Positions 33,887 to 46,554 of a stretch of 64,000 bases of DNA are shown in pieces (within the stretch, counting starts at the first letter, position 1; each line of letters opens with the position of its first letter). Both the position numbers and the translations under genes were made by a program. The stretch comes from Alitta virens. Lineage: Eukaryota > Annelida > Polychaeta > Phyllodocida > Nereididae. The notes below the pieces were generated by a model. That model had not been told where the DNA came from and searched no databases. It saw only the letters and a list, made by a program, of their open reading frames with translations. Where the stretch lies: positions 3,004,001 to 3,068,000 of the forward strand of contig OW028577.1 in NCBI GenBank assembly GCA_932294295.1, given 5' to 3'.

Positions 33887-35265
33887 ATAGGGCTTGCTAG
33901 CAATGTTCACCTTAGTGATAAAGAATTAGGTCACTACTGATAATTTTTCAAGTTTCTTATCAGGAACATGTGCTTATTTACAATTTGCACTTGCCTTGGG
34001 CAGTCAAACATATTATTAGGTGTCGTCTATAAGTCTTAATCAATAATACATCAAACATGCAAAAGGCAAATTGTATAAAACGTACAATACCGGTTTAACA
34101 TTGTATCTTCAATTTCTTGTTTTAATCTCATTAGTTTGAGCGCACAATATAAACAGTAAGATAAATTATATCTGCATGGTAATAAGTAGGTTGCAATATT
34201 TAGGAGCACAGTTCATATTTGCATACGAGTCCACTAAAGTATCAGGGATAAGTTCATTGATACCTAATATAGGCAGTAAACAGACAGATATAAAGAGATC
34301 CATTGGCTCTGCAGACCAGTTGATTTGACATTAATCCTAGGCTGTAAATTTGAAGTATGCAATTTATCAGTGTTCTTGAAAATGCAGATTTTATCGAAAA
34401 GTTTCTTTACAGCAGAATTTAATGCAATGCCATGGTAATTGGTAGCCGAGCATACATTTCCTTTATATAAGCTGTGCCTATGTTATGATATAAACATAGA
34501 GTTATAAGTATATGGCTCAGCAGTAATATTACAGGAAGGTTACAGGTTGTATTGGAATATTACAAGTTGAGTTACAGTACATGGTAATGTTTGTATAAAA
34601 TTATTCTAGTTCTGAATCTGACTTTTGTGGTAGGTATGGATATTTGTTTACAGCTGCTTGTACCACAAGAAACCACGAGTGCCTCAATTTATGTCCAAGA
34701 TGAACAAGGATGAGATGCCGATGAATTGAGGAGTGTGGCTCCGACTCAACTCGGACATATGTGCAGAGATACAGATCTACCCAGTAGACAGTAACACGAA
34801 GAAAACTCGATCCCATGACATAAGTCCATTTAAAAAACATCTAGAAAATATGTGCTCCATATATGTATGTTTTAAAAGAACGCCACATATTTCCAATTAA
34901 GGAAACAATCATTTTGAATGCCTCGTGTCGGTAATTGCAAATGATCTTTGTTCCATGGCCCAGAATGGCTTATCTGGGTCAGATAAGCATGATAAGATTA
35001 TACTACTTGAAATTGTGTGGACAAAAAAGCAACCTTGTCAAGGTGACCAAAAAATAATTGTGAACCAGGCGGGTCAGCATCAAGGAGTCATTGTGAATTA
35101 TTAATATTAGATTTATTCACACTGTATGGGCAGCTCAACTGGCTAATACGAACAGCATATGCAATGGTGAGTTAAAGCTAGTGTGTGTGTGTGTGGGTTA
35201 TTGTTTAATGCCTCATCAGCACCTGAGTGGGCTATGTAGAGGCTCTCTAGGTTAAGATTGATTAT
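33887..35265. other. No gene seen
   Basis: AT-rich spacer beyond the duplication. Short frames only, with no motif. Confidence 0.4.
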
Positions 35266-35505
35266 CTATATTTGGTAGTAGAAACCAGAAGCATATAAAA
35301 AATCAATAATTGTCTGGGTTGGATATCTAGTAAAGAGATGTTGTAAGGTAGTAGCTTGAAACAGAGGTCTTCTAATGCGTTGTAAGTGGGTGCAATCTAA
35401 TAAAATATGTTTGATTGTTAGGGGGCACTGACAACACTGGCATACCGGTGCCGGTGGATGTAGTATAATGTACCTGAGGAAAAAAGACAGCAAATTAAGC
35501 CCCAT
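35266..35505 (-). mobile_element. LINE C-terminal zinc-knuckle fragment
   Basis: The frame encodes VCQCCQCPLTIKHILLDC followed by TRYPTQTIIDFL. The C-x2-C...H-x4-C knuckle with this wording is typical of the C-terminal end of LINE polyproteins (I/R1/RTEX-like groups). No reverse transcriptase is left next to it, so it is a small remnant. Confidence 0.7.
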
Positions 35506-36207
35506 CTACCTGGCGACATTTTTGTCAACTGGTGAATTTTGACATGTACTACCATTACTCATGTATGTTATCAATATGTTGACATCCTGATGTTTCTGTA
35601 ATCGAAGTTTTCTCCAGTCCTGATGTTTATTTTCTCTCTCTTCATTTTGTTATTATATTATAACTTGCATTACCTTAATTTTTTATTCATTTGTTTTATA
35701 ATTTAATCTTGGCTAATATTTTGAATCATATTTGGCGGAGGCACATACTCCTGCCATTTGTACTTAGTGTGACAACTTTTAGGAATCAATGATTTATTAT
35801 GTCAAATGGCCAATGAATGTGATTGCATTTTATTCATCATTATTGGGCATTCCTTCATTCATTCATTCATTCAAGATTTACTGCCTGAATTTTAATAGAA
35901 CACAGAGGAGTGAATAAAGGATGGAAATTAACTGTCATTCATAAATTCTGCACCAATCATAACTACAAGCAATTGCATGTAATAGACATCATTGATTATT
36001 ACACACATAATTTAAACATTTCATATATCATTTTATGAGCACATAAGAGAACATGAAGAAATAATACACAGGTAATAACTTGTTTATATAAATCAATAAC
36101 TGTCATATCAGCCATTAGAATACAAATATATTGGATTTTATTCAAGGAAAGGGATGCATGACATGGTTGATGAACAAATAAAAAGATGACAACACTCATT
36201 TTCAAAG
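35506..36207. other. No gene seen
   Basis: AT-rich spacer with a short CATT repeat at 35853-35872. No coding motif. Confidence 0.35.
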
Positions 36208-36383
36208 GGTGGGGGTCTAGCTCAGTGGTAGGATGCTAGGCTTCCAACCACTGGGTCCCCGGTTCAGTTTCTGGTTGAGCCTAAGTTGGATGGCTGTTTC
36301 ATCCATCATCTCATTGCTGTGGTTCCTGTCTGTCCTAATTAGTCCATCAGGTGTAGAAATACAGGGCGCAAAGTCCAAATCCA
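36208..36383 (+). mobile_element. SINE family 1, full length, old
   Basis: Box A TCTAGCTCAGTGGTAGGATG, CTTCCAACC loop, decayed box B GGTTCAGTTTC, then the body GGATGGCTGTTTCATCC to AGGTGTAGAAATACAGG. More diverged than the other copies. Confidence 0.82.
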
Positions 36384-36564
36384 CCTGTCACAACACTGGT
36401 TTTCACAAATGAGCAATTTACCCACCTATTCAGTGTAAAAAGTATCCTTTTACTTGATTAGCATCCCCTGACCAGTGATATTATGTACTTTTATCTGGAA
36501 ATGTATAATCAAACTGCTTAGTTATGTATTTTTGACTAAAATATATTGTCTGCCTAGAGAAGGT

Positions 36565-36618
36565 AGGGTCTCCCCACGAAACCGCAATACCATGAAGTGA
36601 ACTCTTCGGCCACCGCAT
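36565..36618. mobile_element. Terminal fragment of the foldback element
   Basis: Matches the right end of the 7833-8882 element (CTCCCCACGAAACC and TCGGCCACC against CTCCCCACGAAACCACG and TCAGCCACC). Only about 50 bp remain. Confidence 0.65.
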
Positions 36619-36659
36619 ATTGATGTATGTCAGCTATGTTTTACAGAATTGGGAAAATG

Positions 36660-36882
36660 CAAAATGTGTTTTAACTTTCAGCTTAGTCAAAATGTTGAAA
36701 AGTTGGGGTATTAACTAGCAGCTTAGTCAAAATGTTGAAATGTTAGTTATTTAACTAGCGGCTGAGTCGAAATGTTGAAAAGTTGGGGTTTTAACTTGCT
36801 TAGTCAAACTGTTGAAAAGTTGGGGTTTGAACTAGCAACTTAGTCAAAATGTTGAAAAGTTAGTTATTTAACTAGCAGCTTA
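36660..36882. repeat. Tandem repeat of about 40 bp, five copies
   Basis: Units share TTAGTCAAAATGTTGAAAAG then TTNGGG/TTAGTT and TTTAACTAGCAGC, with small length changes. The array lies exactly between a foldback end and a hAT-like end. Confidence 0.85.
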
Positions 36883-36932
36883 AGTACCGGTATCAGAATC
36901 GGTTTGGTAAATTAATGGTCAGTACACTTCTA
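36882..36932. mobile_element. hAT-like terminal fragment
   Basis: GGTATCAGAATCGGTTTGGT then AAATTAATGGTCAGTACACT parallels the end of the 13437-14709 element (GGTATCGGTTCGGTAAATTC). About 50 bp and decayed. Confidence 0.6.
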
Positions 36933-37620
36933 CTTTTCACAAAGGACATTCCTAAACAAATAATGACAAACTGCACAATGAATTTAATATTTGCAGTTTT
37001 TTTGATGTTTTTACAATAAGGTGTTTTGGTTGGTCAGGTGGATTTGTTAAAAATACACGGTCATTCATTCCAATCTTATATAGGATGTGTATAAGTGATA
37101 TACCAAGTGCAAAAAAATAATTTTAATTGTATTGCTTGAGAATAAACAAATCTCTCTCTCCAAATGGCATATTTCTAAATTATTGACCACTTTTTGTTTG
37201 TGCAGTGTGCACAGCTGGGTAAACATACTGTTTATTAGTGCACATAAGCACACTGAAGGGAAGGGGTAATTGTGTACCAAGCATAATGAGTCAACAAGCA
37301 GCACATACTGGAGTTGAGTGACAAAAAAATTCGCTATAATTAACTGGTTCTACAGTAGGAAAAGACACACACATTTACTTATATTTAAGTCTGTTAGTTA
37401 TCACTTATTATTAGTATTTTTTACCATGATGAATCTTTTCACTACCAAAAGACAAGCAATGGTAAGTGGCACAATTTTATAAAATTTTTAATAATGATAT
37501 ATAACTGTGTATACCAATCGTTTAAAGTAATGTTGAATCTTAAATTGTAACTGTTGACAACACTCCTAATATAAGATATATATATATTAGTAACTAAGTT
37601 CCAGTTATGAGCTCATATCC
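36933..37620. other. No gene seen
   Basis: AT-rich spacer. No motif recognised. Confidence 0.35.
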
Positions 37621-40600
37621 CTTTGAATTTGAATGTATTGATTTGAATAAGGCGCTGTACAGACATATAAGTAAATATTATAAATATATATAGATTTTAT
37701 TGACATGTAAAATATCATAAATGATACATATGTCATTCAGTTAAAAGATAACATGAAAGAGACATTAATGTAAGTACAGAAAGCAATAAAATGTCAATAA
37801 TCAAGGTTCCAGCCACCAAGTTAACTTATAATACGTGTTTAAAATCCACATACACAATAGAAAAAAATACAAGCCGCTAATAAAAACATTTCACTCTCAA
37901 AGTCCAAAACATGACAAGCACATCATAACTAATAAACTAATAAACTAAATTAATAACTGTGTGGATACAGGAGATGGTTTTCTCTACACATCAGCTTGAA
38001 GGAGAAACTTTCCTAAACTAATTAATAACTCAGGTTCCTTGTTTGTCATTATTGCTGTAAACTTAGTTATATCATCTAGAGACAAGAAGTTGTTAATAAA
38101 TTTAGTTGCATTCAAAAAAAGGTTAACACGGTGTTGCTCATTACCAGGACAGACAATCAAACAGTGAATTTCGTCTTCTACAAAGTTTAACGTACACTTT
38201 TCACATATTCTATTTGGAGCAGGAATTATTGGTTTATGGTGTCGACCTGTTTCAATCTTCAGGCTATGTGAACTTGTCCTAAATCTAGCTATTTTAGTTA
38301 ACACTTTGCGAATTTGTTGCAATTCAAGATAAGGTTCTATTCTACAATCAGTTTTAAATAGTTTATATGTCCTAAGTTTTGGTTGTTGTGAACTGTCATT
38401 TATTGCATTTATAAGTCGCTCATGTTCGGCTTCATAGAGTCTTAGTTTCACTGTGTTAGAGATATTATCAATGTCAAAGTTTCTGAGGTTACTAATATCA
38501 TATTCAATGGTGCAGTTATTTAATACATGACACACTTTACTGAACCAGTTATTTCCATTTACTGCATTCACATAAATTTCCTTCTGAACATTTAAACATT
38601 TCTTAAGTAAACTGTCATCAGGTGCTCTTTCCAATCTTATCCAGTAATTCACCATTCTAATTTTCTGTCTGACATGCAATGGGAATCTACCTGTTTCACC
38701 ATAGACTGCTAAAGATGGTGTTTGTTTTCTTACTCCTAATATGTTTTTAAGATATGCAAGTTGCAAATTTTCTAATTCAGGCATAGATTTTTCACTTGTC
38801 CATATTTCACTATTGTACTCCAGGATAGGTAAAATATAGGTATCAAACATTCGAAGAGATAGTATGGGATCGATTTTTCCTAATGCTTGTTTTGAATCAC
38901 CTTGCAGTGCAAAGAGCGCTTTATGAGCTTGTGTTGAGAGGTATTCCGTCATCTTGCTATGTATTCTACGCTTATTAGTAAGCATATGGCCAAGATATTT
39001 GAAGCTGTCAACATTTACTAGTTTTTCCCCATTACAGAAGAAGGTGCTTATTGCTTTGTTACCAATCTGCATCACTTTGGTTTTACTAACATTTACAATA
39101 AGGTGCCATTTTTTACAGTAATTATGAAGTGAATTTATACTATTTTGCATGCAATTAGGAGAATCAGCTACAAGTGCGATGTCATCGGCATACAATATAT
39201 GTGTAAGAGTAAAATCACCTAATGTTATTCCATCTGATTTTTCAAGATGATCGGGTAGATCTGACATAAATTCATTGAATAATTTTGGGCTGAGGATTCC
39301 ACCTTGTAATACCCCACATTTGCTGTCAATAGAACCACCGGTATTACCACCTTGGTTTACTCTTGCTTTTGCCTTATCATACATACTAATGATTAACTTG
39401 AGCATTTTGTCACCAATATTCTGCTGCATCAATTTGTAGTACAAAGCATTTCTATTAATGTAATCGAATGCTTTAGTAAAATCAACAAAGCACAAGTATA
39501 CAGGTTTTCGCATTGCTTGTTGGTAACTTATAACTGTGTCAAGAACAAAGACACAGTCAGTAGTGCTTGACCCAGGGGTGAACCCAAACTGACAAGGATC
39601 ATCAAGATTTAGAGCCTCATTTTTAAAGTATAATCTGCTATTTAGGATTGAGTCAAAAATCTTACCCATTACTACATTTACAGTTATTTTTCTATAGTTA
39701 TCAGGATCTGTGCGGTTACCTTTTTTATGTAAAGCATTAATAAGCCCTTCTGACCACTGAGATGGGTATTCACCTTTATCAAAAATGTGGTTGAATACAG
39801 CACAAAATGGTGTTATAAGATTTTCACCAGCATATTTATAGAATTCTGCGGGTATCCCATCAATGCCAGCCGCTTTATTATTTTTGAGTCTCCTGAAATG
39901 CAGGGCGACCTCTTCTTCAGTTATTACATTATCACAAATATGAGTAGATAGTTCACTACTGCAGCTATAACCGGAATTTTGCACAGCATTAACTATGTGT
40001 GCCATATTTTCAGTGTCAAAATAGTCACGCTCTGGTGGAAGCGATTGTTGTTTAAAGTAGTTATGAAAGGTATCTAAGTCTGGGCAGTTAACTTGGATTT
40101 TTCCAACAGATTTTAGTTTATTCCAATACTTCCAGCAATCTGCTTGATTTTTACCCATGAGAGTTTGCATTTCCTTTCTATTATTTCCTTGAAATTTTCT
40201 TTTTTTCTTTTGAGTTACTCGTTTGTAATATCTGTGCATAATACCATATTGCATTTTATTTTGATCCAGGGCTAAATCATTCTGTTTAGCAAAGTCATTC
40301 AAAGATTTTCTGAGATTTTTACACTCACTATCAAACCATTTATTAGTAGGAAAAGTGCTTTTTGCAGATTTAGATTTCTTTTTCTCAAACGTTGGCCGTA
40401 TTCTATCAGTTAAGTATTGGTATACAGTATCTATGACCACATCTGTATCATAGTCTGACTCAATATCACAGCATAGCTTATACAGTGTGTTCTTGGCATT
40501 TTCATTGTCAAAATTAGAGAGGTATTCTTCAGTTTTACTCTTGTCAAATACATACTTGAATGTTCTGGTCTGCCGATTATTTTTAGTCTGTTTATTTATT

Positions 40601-40640
40601 TTTGGTACTTTGGGAAACAGCCATATAAAGATATGGCTGT
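37621..40640 (-). mobile_element. LINE with long intact reverse transcriptase frame
   Basis: An uninterrupted frame of 818 codons (40440-37984), open further upstream to about 40630 (KINKQTKNNRQTRTF and so on). Order: basic linker, RT fingers (LKNNKAAGIDGIPAEFYKY, NYRKITVN), palm (CFVDFTKAFDYINR, CGVLQGGILSPKLFNEFMSD), catalytic ILYADDIALVA (about 39200), thumb (FKYLGHMLTN), then a C-terminal knuckle ICEKC...HCLIVC (38220-38130). No endonuclease domain is present, so it is 5'-truncated at an inverted ATATGGCTGT/ACAGCCATAT junction. Wording QGGILSP separates it from the PQGSILGP LINEs here. The clade is not certain (I/RTEX-like). Confidence 0.88.
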
Positions 40641-40680
40641 TGAATAATTAAAAGTACAGTAAAGATAAAATTATATAATG

Positions 40681-40979
40681 GTAAATGATCATAGAAGATA
40701 AACCATTGAAATGTTGGTTAAATAAGTCTTTAGGTTACTTCTAAAAAGTTCAATGGTTTGGCCAGATTTAATGTCTTTTGGTAGAAAAACTTCCAGCAGC
40801 CAAGGTGTTCGTTTAGTAAATGGCAGAATGATGTTATCACAGATCTTGTTGAACATCCAATTGGTTGCTTGACCAGTTGAGGTAGTCTGGTGCTTGGTTA
40901 TATAAACATTTTTGCACCACTCACTAGTGCAATTTAGCATTATGGACAAATCCTCATGTACAACAGTTAGCTGTTGCAC
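40681..40979 (-). mobile_element. LINE C-terminal remnant
   Basis: The frame encodes a stretch ending in FLPKDIKSGQTIELFRSNLK, resembling the final ...LP..I....S...FK..LK segment of CR1/L2-type LINE proteins. Short and isolated, lying against the 5' break of the neighbouring LINE. Confidence 0.5.
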
Positions 40980-41044
40980 TGAATAAAAGCAGTCACGCTA
41001 GAAATTATGCATTCAGCCAGAGCAGGCAATTCTAGCGATCTGAC

Positions 41045-41545
41045 TTAAGCCACTGTCACACGGGCCGGTTGTGCCGTAGTGAAGCCGTAGTATTACGTAA
41101 TAGTTGCGGAAATCGCTACCCGGCTCCAAGCCGGCGGCCCCAATACGGCCACCCGTGGATACCCGGGGATACCCGGGGATACCCGGCAAGCACCCGTGGG
41201 ACCCTTGGCCCAGCCGCGAAACCCGGCCCCGGTAGCCGGTTGTGCCATGCTTGCATGGCACAACCGTAGAAATCACACGGGTGAAAAAAACAAAAAAAAA
41301 ACACGTGGAAGCCGACGGGTGACGCGTGGAAGCCGGCGGGTGACCCGTGGAAGCCGGTGGGTGGCTCGTAGAAGCCGGCGGGTGGCCCGTAGAACCCGGC
41401 AAATTATTCGTCCCTAATTTCACCCCGGCGGCTTGTTGAGGGGTTCTACGGGTAACCCGGCGTCTTTCACGGGTAACCCGCCGGCTTTCACGGGTAACCC
41501 GCCGGCTTTTTGCTACCAGCGTCAGCGTAGGCAGGGAGGTATATA
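41045..41545. mobile_element. GC-rich inverted tandem-repeat block
   Basis: An abrupt GC-rich island. Left, 41140-41200 has GGATACCCGGGGATACCCGG tandem words. 41305-41400 has about five 21 bp units of CGTGGAAGCCGGCGGGTGACC. 41440-41510 has three units of the reverse complement type (ACGGGTAACCCGCCGGCTTT). The block begins TTAAGCCACTGTCACACGG, similar to the TTAAGCCCCATTCACACTAA end of the MITE at 48.87 kb, so it may be a distant member. Proline/arginine-rich frames across it are by-products of the repeats. Confidence 0.65.
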
Positions 41546-41564
41546 CTTTAAAAGGCTGATGCTT

Positions 41565-42080
41565 CTCTAATATTAGTCCGATTTTCCTCAAATAAAGACT
41601 GCATGGCAGTATAGCTCATACTGATTCCATACGTATTTTCGGATTTAAAAAAACCCGAATATTAAGCGAGATATTTGTCTGAGAAGGCAGTTGTCTTGCG
41701 GTGGCTGCTGCTCCATTTATATTAATCCGATTTTCGTCAAATCAGGACTGAATTGTAGTATAAATCATACTGATTCCATACGCGTTTTCGGATTGAAAAT
41801 AGACCAAATATTAAGCGAGATATTCGTCTGAGAAGGTAGCTGGGTTGGCGGAGGCAAACAGTGGTGCTCTCGCAGACGTCCGCGCCCTGACTGTATCAAT
41901 GCAGGAAGGGCTGAGCCCTTCTTTAAAAGGCTGCTGCTCCCCTAATATTAGTCCGATTTTCGTCAAATTAAAACTGTATTGTAGCATAGTTCATACTGAT
42001 TCCATCATGTTTTCGGATTGAAAATAGACCAAATATTAAGCGAGATATTCATCTGAGAATGCAGTTCTCTGGCGGCGGCC
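41565..42080. repeat. Three-copy tandem repeat of about 150-220 bp
   Basis: Copies begin near 41573, 41722 and 41945. Each has TTAGTCCGATTTTCGTCAAA, then CATACTGATTCCATACG, TTTTCGGATTG and ATATTAAGCGAGATATTCGT. The third is separated by an extra 60-70 bp (CTCTCGCAGACGTCCGCGCC). A partial fourth is at 42605-42710. Confidence 0.8.
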
Positions 42081-44147
42081 AGGTGCTCTGTGTATGGTCA
42101 TGACTTGAATGGTGTGGTCAATATTTTTGACCATGATATATATACATTGTTTGGATGAGCTTTATTGCAATTCATTTCTACTCATTCTGCCAACTGCCAT
42201 GACCGTTATGTCAATTGCTATTAGCATTTTGAATGATATAAAGAATGGGTGTAGAGAATACAGCAAATGCTCAATACATGTGTCAATTGCCTAATTGCCT
42301 AAATTGGGGTTCTTTGACCTGTCATTTCATAGTTTGTTCAAAGATGACACAGTAATATGACATTGTCTTGATTGTCATTCACAATTACAAAAAGATGTAA
42401 TTACTTTCATTAATTAAAAACAATGTATTGTATTGTAATTACCAGGCAATGATTATATTTGTATATTGGTATTTTTTTTATACATGTGAACATTCTTATC
42501 TTTTTGTGTATATTTTTGTAAAATTTAAATCTAATATTGATATTGTAATTAGTATTTGTGATTTGATCTGTGATTTTATTTGCTATCTTTTATGTACTTA
42601 TATGGACCAAATATTAAGCTAGATATTCTATATTATATAATAAGCATATAAATCTATCTGTCTATCTACATATTCGATTTTCGTCAAATAAAGACTGAAT
42701 TATTCAGGGAAATGTGTAGAATTTATATAATAGTTAAGGTGGGGAAAATTATTGGAGTATACTAGGCACAAACAAGAATATTCTTGTTAATAAAGTTAGT
42801 AATACCTCATAGAGTATAGATATGTAGATAGACAGATAGTTATAAGATCTTCACCTAATAATATGTTACTATCAATAATTAATTAATTCGTAATCAATAA
42901 AAAACGAAAATAAAACAATGTTTGTTTGCTTGTTGCCAATAAAATTCCGACTTGATAAAGATGTCTATGGAGCTATAACAACTATCCATAGATAGATATA
43001 CTCTAGTTTATATAAATTATCAATATTTCGTTGTTGTTTCTGAAAATAATCCAACTGGAATTAATATTGATATTGCATGTTCCATCCATGATCAAAACAA
43101 TCTCCCTCTTTAATATGCATAATAAACAGGAATCAGTTGAAATTCAGAACTTCAATTAATGCTTGTGATCAATGATGAAAAAGCATGACTTACCCCATTC
43201 TTTGTATTATTCAAAATGCTAATAGCAATTGACATAACGGTCAAGGCAGATTGTTATTACATATATAGGTTAATTGACTTGAAGGTTACATAGATCATTA
43301 ACTTTTAGGAACAAGACACATTTTCCGTTATTTAATTCACATTATATATTTTTATAAATGAAGTTAGGTTAGTTAGTGCAATGCGCACTGTCCTGTTTTA
43401 GCCACTGGGGATAGAGGACTTCACCCCAAGTGTTTCCACCCTCGCCGCGTGGAGGCCCAGGACATTCGAGGGCTTTATAAATGAAGGGTATCACATTATA
43501 TACAATATAATATAGGGATCCATTAATAAATCAAAGATACATAAACTTCAATTTTACAAAATTCGAATAACATTATTATTTAACTTTATTTGTCCCATAA
43601 AAAGGAAAGTTACAGTAAAATTATTTAAAATAAAATAAAATATAAATAATTCAATAAATAAAATTGAGTAACAAAATAAAACCGATGAAGGGGAATAATT
43701 GTAAGATACAAACAAATTTTTAGCAATATCTTTTCCCTGCCAGTCAGCCATTTTTTAAACCTATAATGAAGATATGTAAATTGTTTTACACTTAGATCAA
43801 AAGTAAAATGCTATTTAATTTGTAAGAAATACATATAAGACTTTGAACACAATGTCATATTGATTTTCTGTGACATACCTTCTGGAAAATGGGCAAAAAA
43901 AAAGTCACGTACACTGTAAGTCTCGATGCACTGTGATATAATAAACTTTGCTGATCATTTGAATGATTGATAAGTCATCTTCAACTAAAAGCAATTTTTT
44001 TTAGAAAGAAAAACATGGAGCCTATGTTTATTCGACATAGATTATGGAGTAATTTGGAGCAAACCTTCAACAAAATGAAGAAAACAGCAGATAGGAAAAT
44101 TTAAGTCACTTATGTATTGGTTTGGCCATAAAAACTAGTGTAAAAGG
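42081..44147. other. No gene seen
   Basis: AT-rich spacer. 42605-42710 is a fragment of the tandem repeat just upstream. 43378-43480 is an abruptly GC-richer patch (CCACCCTCGCCGCGTGGAGG), probably the tail of an unknown element. GATAGA repeats lie near 42820. Confidence 0.4.
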
Positions 44148-44565
44148 GCATTCACCCTGTCAACTACAAACCTACAAGTGACCACGTCCCTAAAAAATGG
44201 GCTATACGTAGCTATATGTGCTTGTGGCTCTGTTAATCACATATAAATTATTTCCATGAATGTACGTGAGACAGTCATATATCGCTTGCGTAAAATGAAC
44301 GTCTGTCATCAGGCATCCATGAAGCTTTCCTTGAGGCATCCGTGAGGCACTTGTAGATCGCTCGTGGATCGCTCGTGGATCGCTCGTAGATCGCTCATAG
44401 ATAACTCGTAGATCGTCTATATGGATGGACAGTGGCTACGTATGGCTACGATGGTCACGTACATACATAGAACATACGTAGAATGTACATAGGACGCTCG
44501 CTGACTGACCCCCGAGCAAGTTACGTAACTAATATAAACAATTTTAAACATGTTTAAAATTTTGT
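44148..44565. mobile_element. MITE with 11 bp repeats (copy 2)
   Basis: Shares AAGTGACCACG, ATCACATATAAATT and GGATGGACAGTGGCTACGTA with the copies at 15.2 and 48.9 kb. 44348-44420 is a tandem run of about six units of GATCGCTCGTG/A. Right end not resolved. Confidence 0.65.
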
Positions 44566-46554
44566 AGCATTATTTTTCTTTCACACATTTAAATTACTGG
44601 AAGATACAAAAAATGTTGACACAATATTATCAAGCTATGTACTTTACCACTTTTTTGCATACCTCATTAACGCTCTCACAGCTTTATTCAAGTGTCTCTC
44701 TACAGATTCAAAAGTTCTAATCTTATTGTCTCAAAATGTGAAAATTCTACCAAATTGTGGCATACAAATGATATAGAAAAGCTTTTGCGAATGAAACAGT
44801 GATTGTTGTAATCATAGCAGAAATATTTCTTAAATAAAAACTGATCAGTGAAATGGAGTGAAATTGCCAAATATCATGTGTTATTCTGAACTACATCATA
44901 GCAGTCTGACTTGTTTGCTTAATTAGCTGCTGCAAGCTACTAAAAATACAAAGTATTATGATTTAACACTTTATTATGTAGCATACCATTTTTTGGTGTA
45001 ATTACCAAACGGTTAACTGTCAGCTGACTTTGCCACTAAGCAGAATTACCATGGAAGGCGCCGGCTGTAAAAAGGTTTCGTTACACCTTGAAGAAGTTCA
45101 TCAGTTTGGTATGATCCAGAGTAATGTATTTTGCCTTTGTGACGTTTCACCAAATTGTTCTGCTGGGTTCGTCAGACTGAATGGTGTGAAGGATGTCAAA
45201 GTGTTGTTGACAGTTCGTCACCTGATTTGTTTATGAAACACCATGAACAGAAATGGTGCTTGGGCAAATCAGCTAAGCCACTTTATGACAGGTTGGGTCA
45301 CAAACCAATCACAGACCAAATCAGTTGACAGACTGTCAACAACATTCTGACATCATATTCATGTTTGGTTGAATCATCTTTTTTTTAAATTGGATCCTGT
45401 TATCCATAGATACGTGAGTGCCTTTGGATTCATCAGAATGTGACACCACCTACTACACATTTGGTCTAAACTGACCAAATATAATGCACATCCTTTTGTG
45501 CTTTTTCTCCGATGGTTACTCCAGCTTATGGTGGCTTGAGCTAACATTGCAAATTGAAACATATATTCTGTTTATTACAATGCTTTAATTACTATTTTAT
45601 TGTGTTGCCAGGTGTGTAATAAAAATCTGTAACTAATTTCGCCCAATATAAGCTGAAAATAAAAGGCAAGTACAAATGTTAAAAGAATCTGGGCCTAGAA
45701 TTAAATGAGGAATTTTTCACATTAAAGACACAAAAAAAAAGCTATATAAGAAATAAAAATTAACATTAGATCAGTTGCGAAATAAGTCAAAAGTGGTTTG
45801 AAATAAATAACCCAAATAATTTCATTTCATGGTAACAAATTCTAGAACAATATACAATACCAGAGTACAGGATTGCCAAAAAAAGCCATTGCTGGTTATC
45901 TTATTTAAAGACCACATTATAACTGATCACTAACAACAGCGTACATTGAATATCACGCAAACCATAGTTGTACTATCATATTTTGATAAACTTGGTCAAT
46001 AATGGATTTCAACATACTATAATAAACAAAGAGAAACTTATAAGTAATGGTATTAAAGAACTGCATAATAAACATGCAAACAATAATATTGGAACAACTG
46101 TTTTGCAGTTTTAGCACAAATTAATTTTCTAAGAAATAATACACTAATATAGTAAAATAGTAATAAAATAATATAGTAATATAACAATATATCAAAATAG
46201 GGATAATAGATATAAAATACACATTTTCAAATCCGTCCCACCAGTTTAGGAGTACGAATGCAGAGTGAATGCTATAATATTGATTTTATTCAGGATTTTC
46301 AAAACAGATCAGTCAGAATAATATTTGAACTTGAATCGATCAATAAAAGCATGCAATTGTAAGTGGCATAAAGTAAAAAAAACTCATTCTTCTATGGTGT
46401 TCCTCTATATGGCATAATCCACAGTCAGAGGTTCATGGACAATCTTGCAACAGTGTCTTTGGAGATGACACTTATTTTATGTTGGCGCTTTTTGCCTTTA
46501 TGATTATTCTTTTACTGGAATACATGAAGAACTATATACAACACATCCGATTTT
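44566..46554. other. No gene seen
   Basis: Mostly AT-rich spacer. The frame at 45030-45236 has no recognisable motif or splice partner. Confidence 0.35.

Noticed and set aside
41013..41591. Arg/Pro-rich frames on both strands
   Set aside because: They follow 21 bp GC-rich tandem repeats and appear on both strands at once, which is expected from repeat composition.
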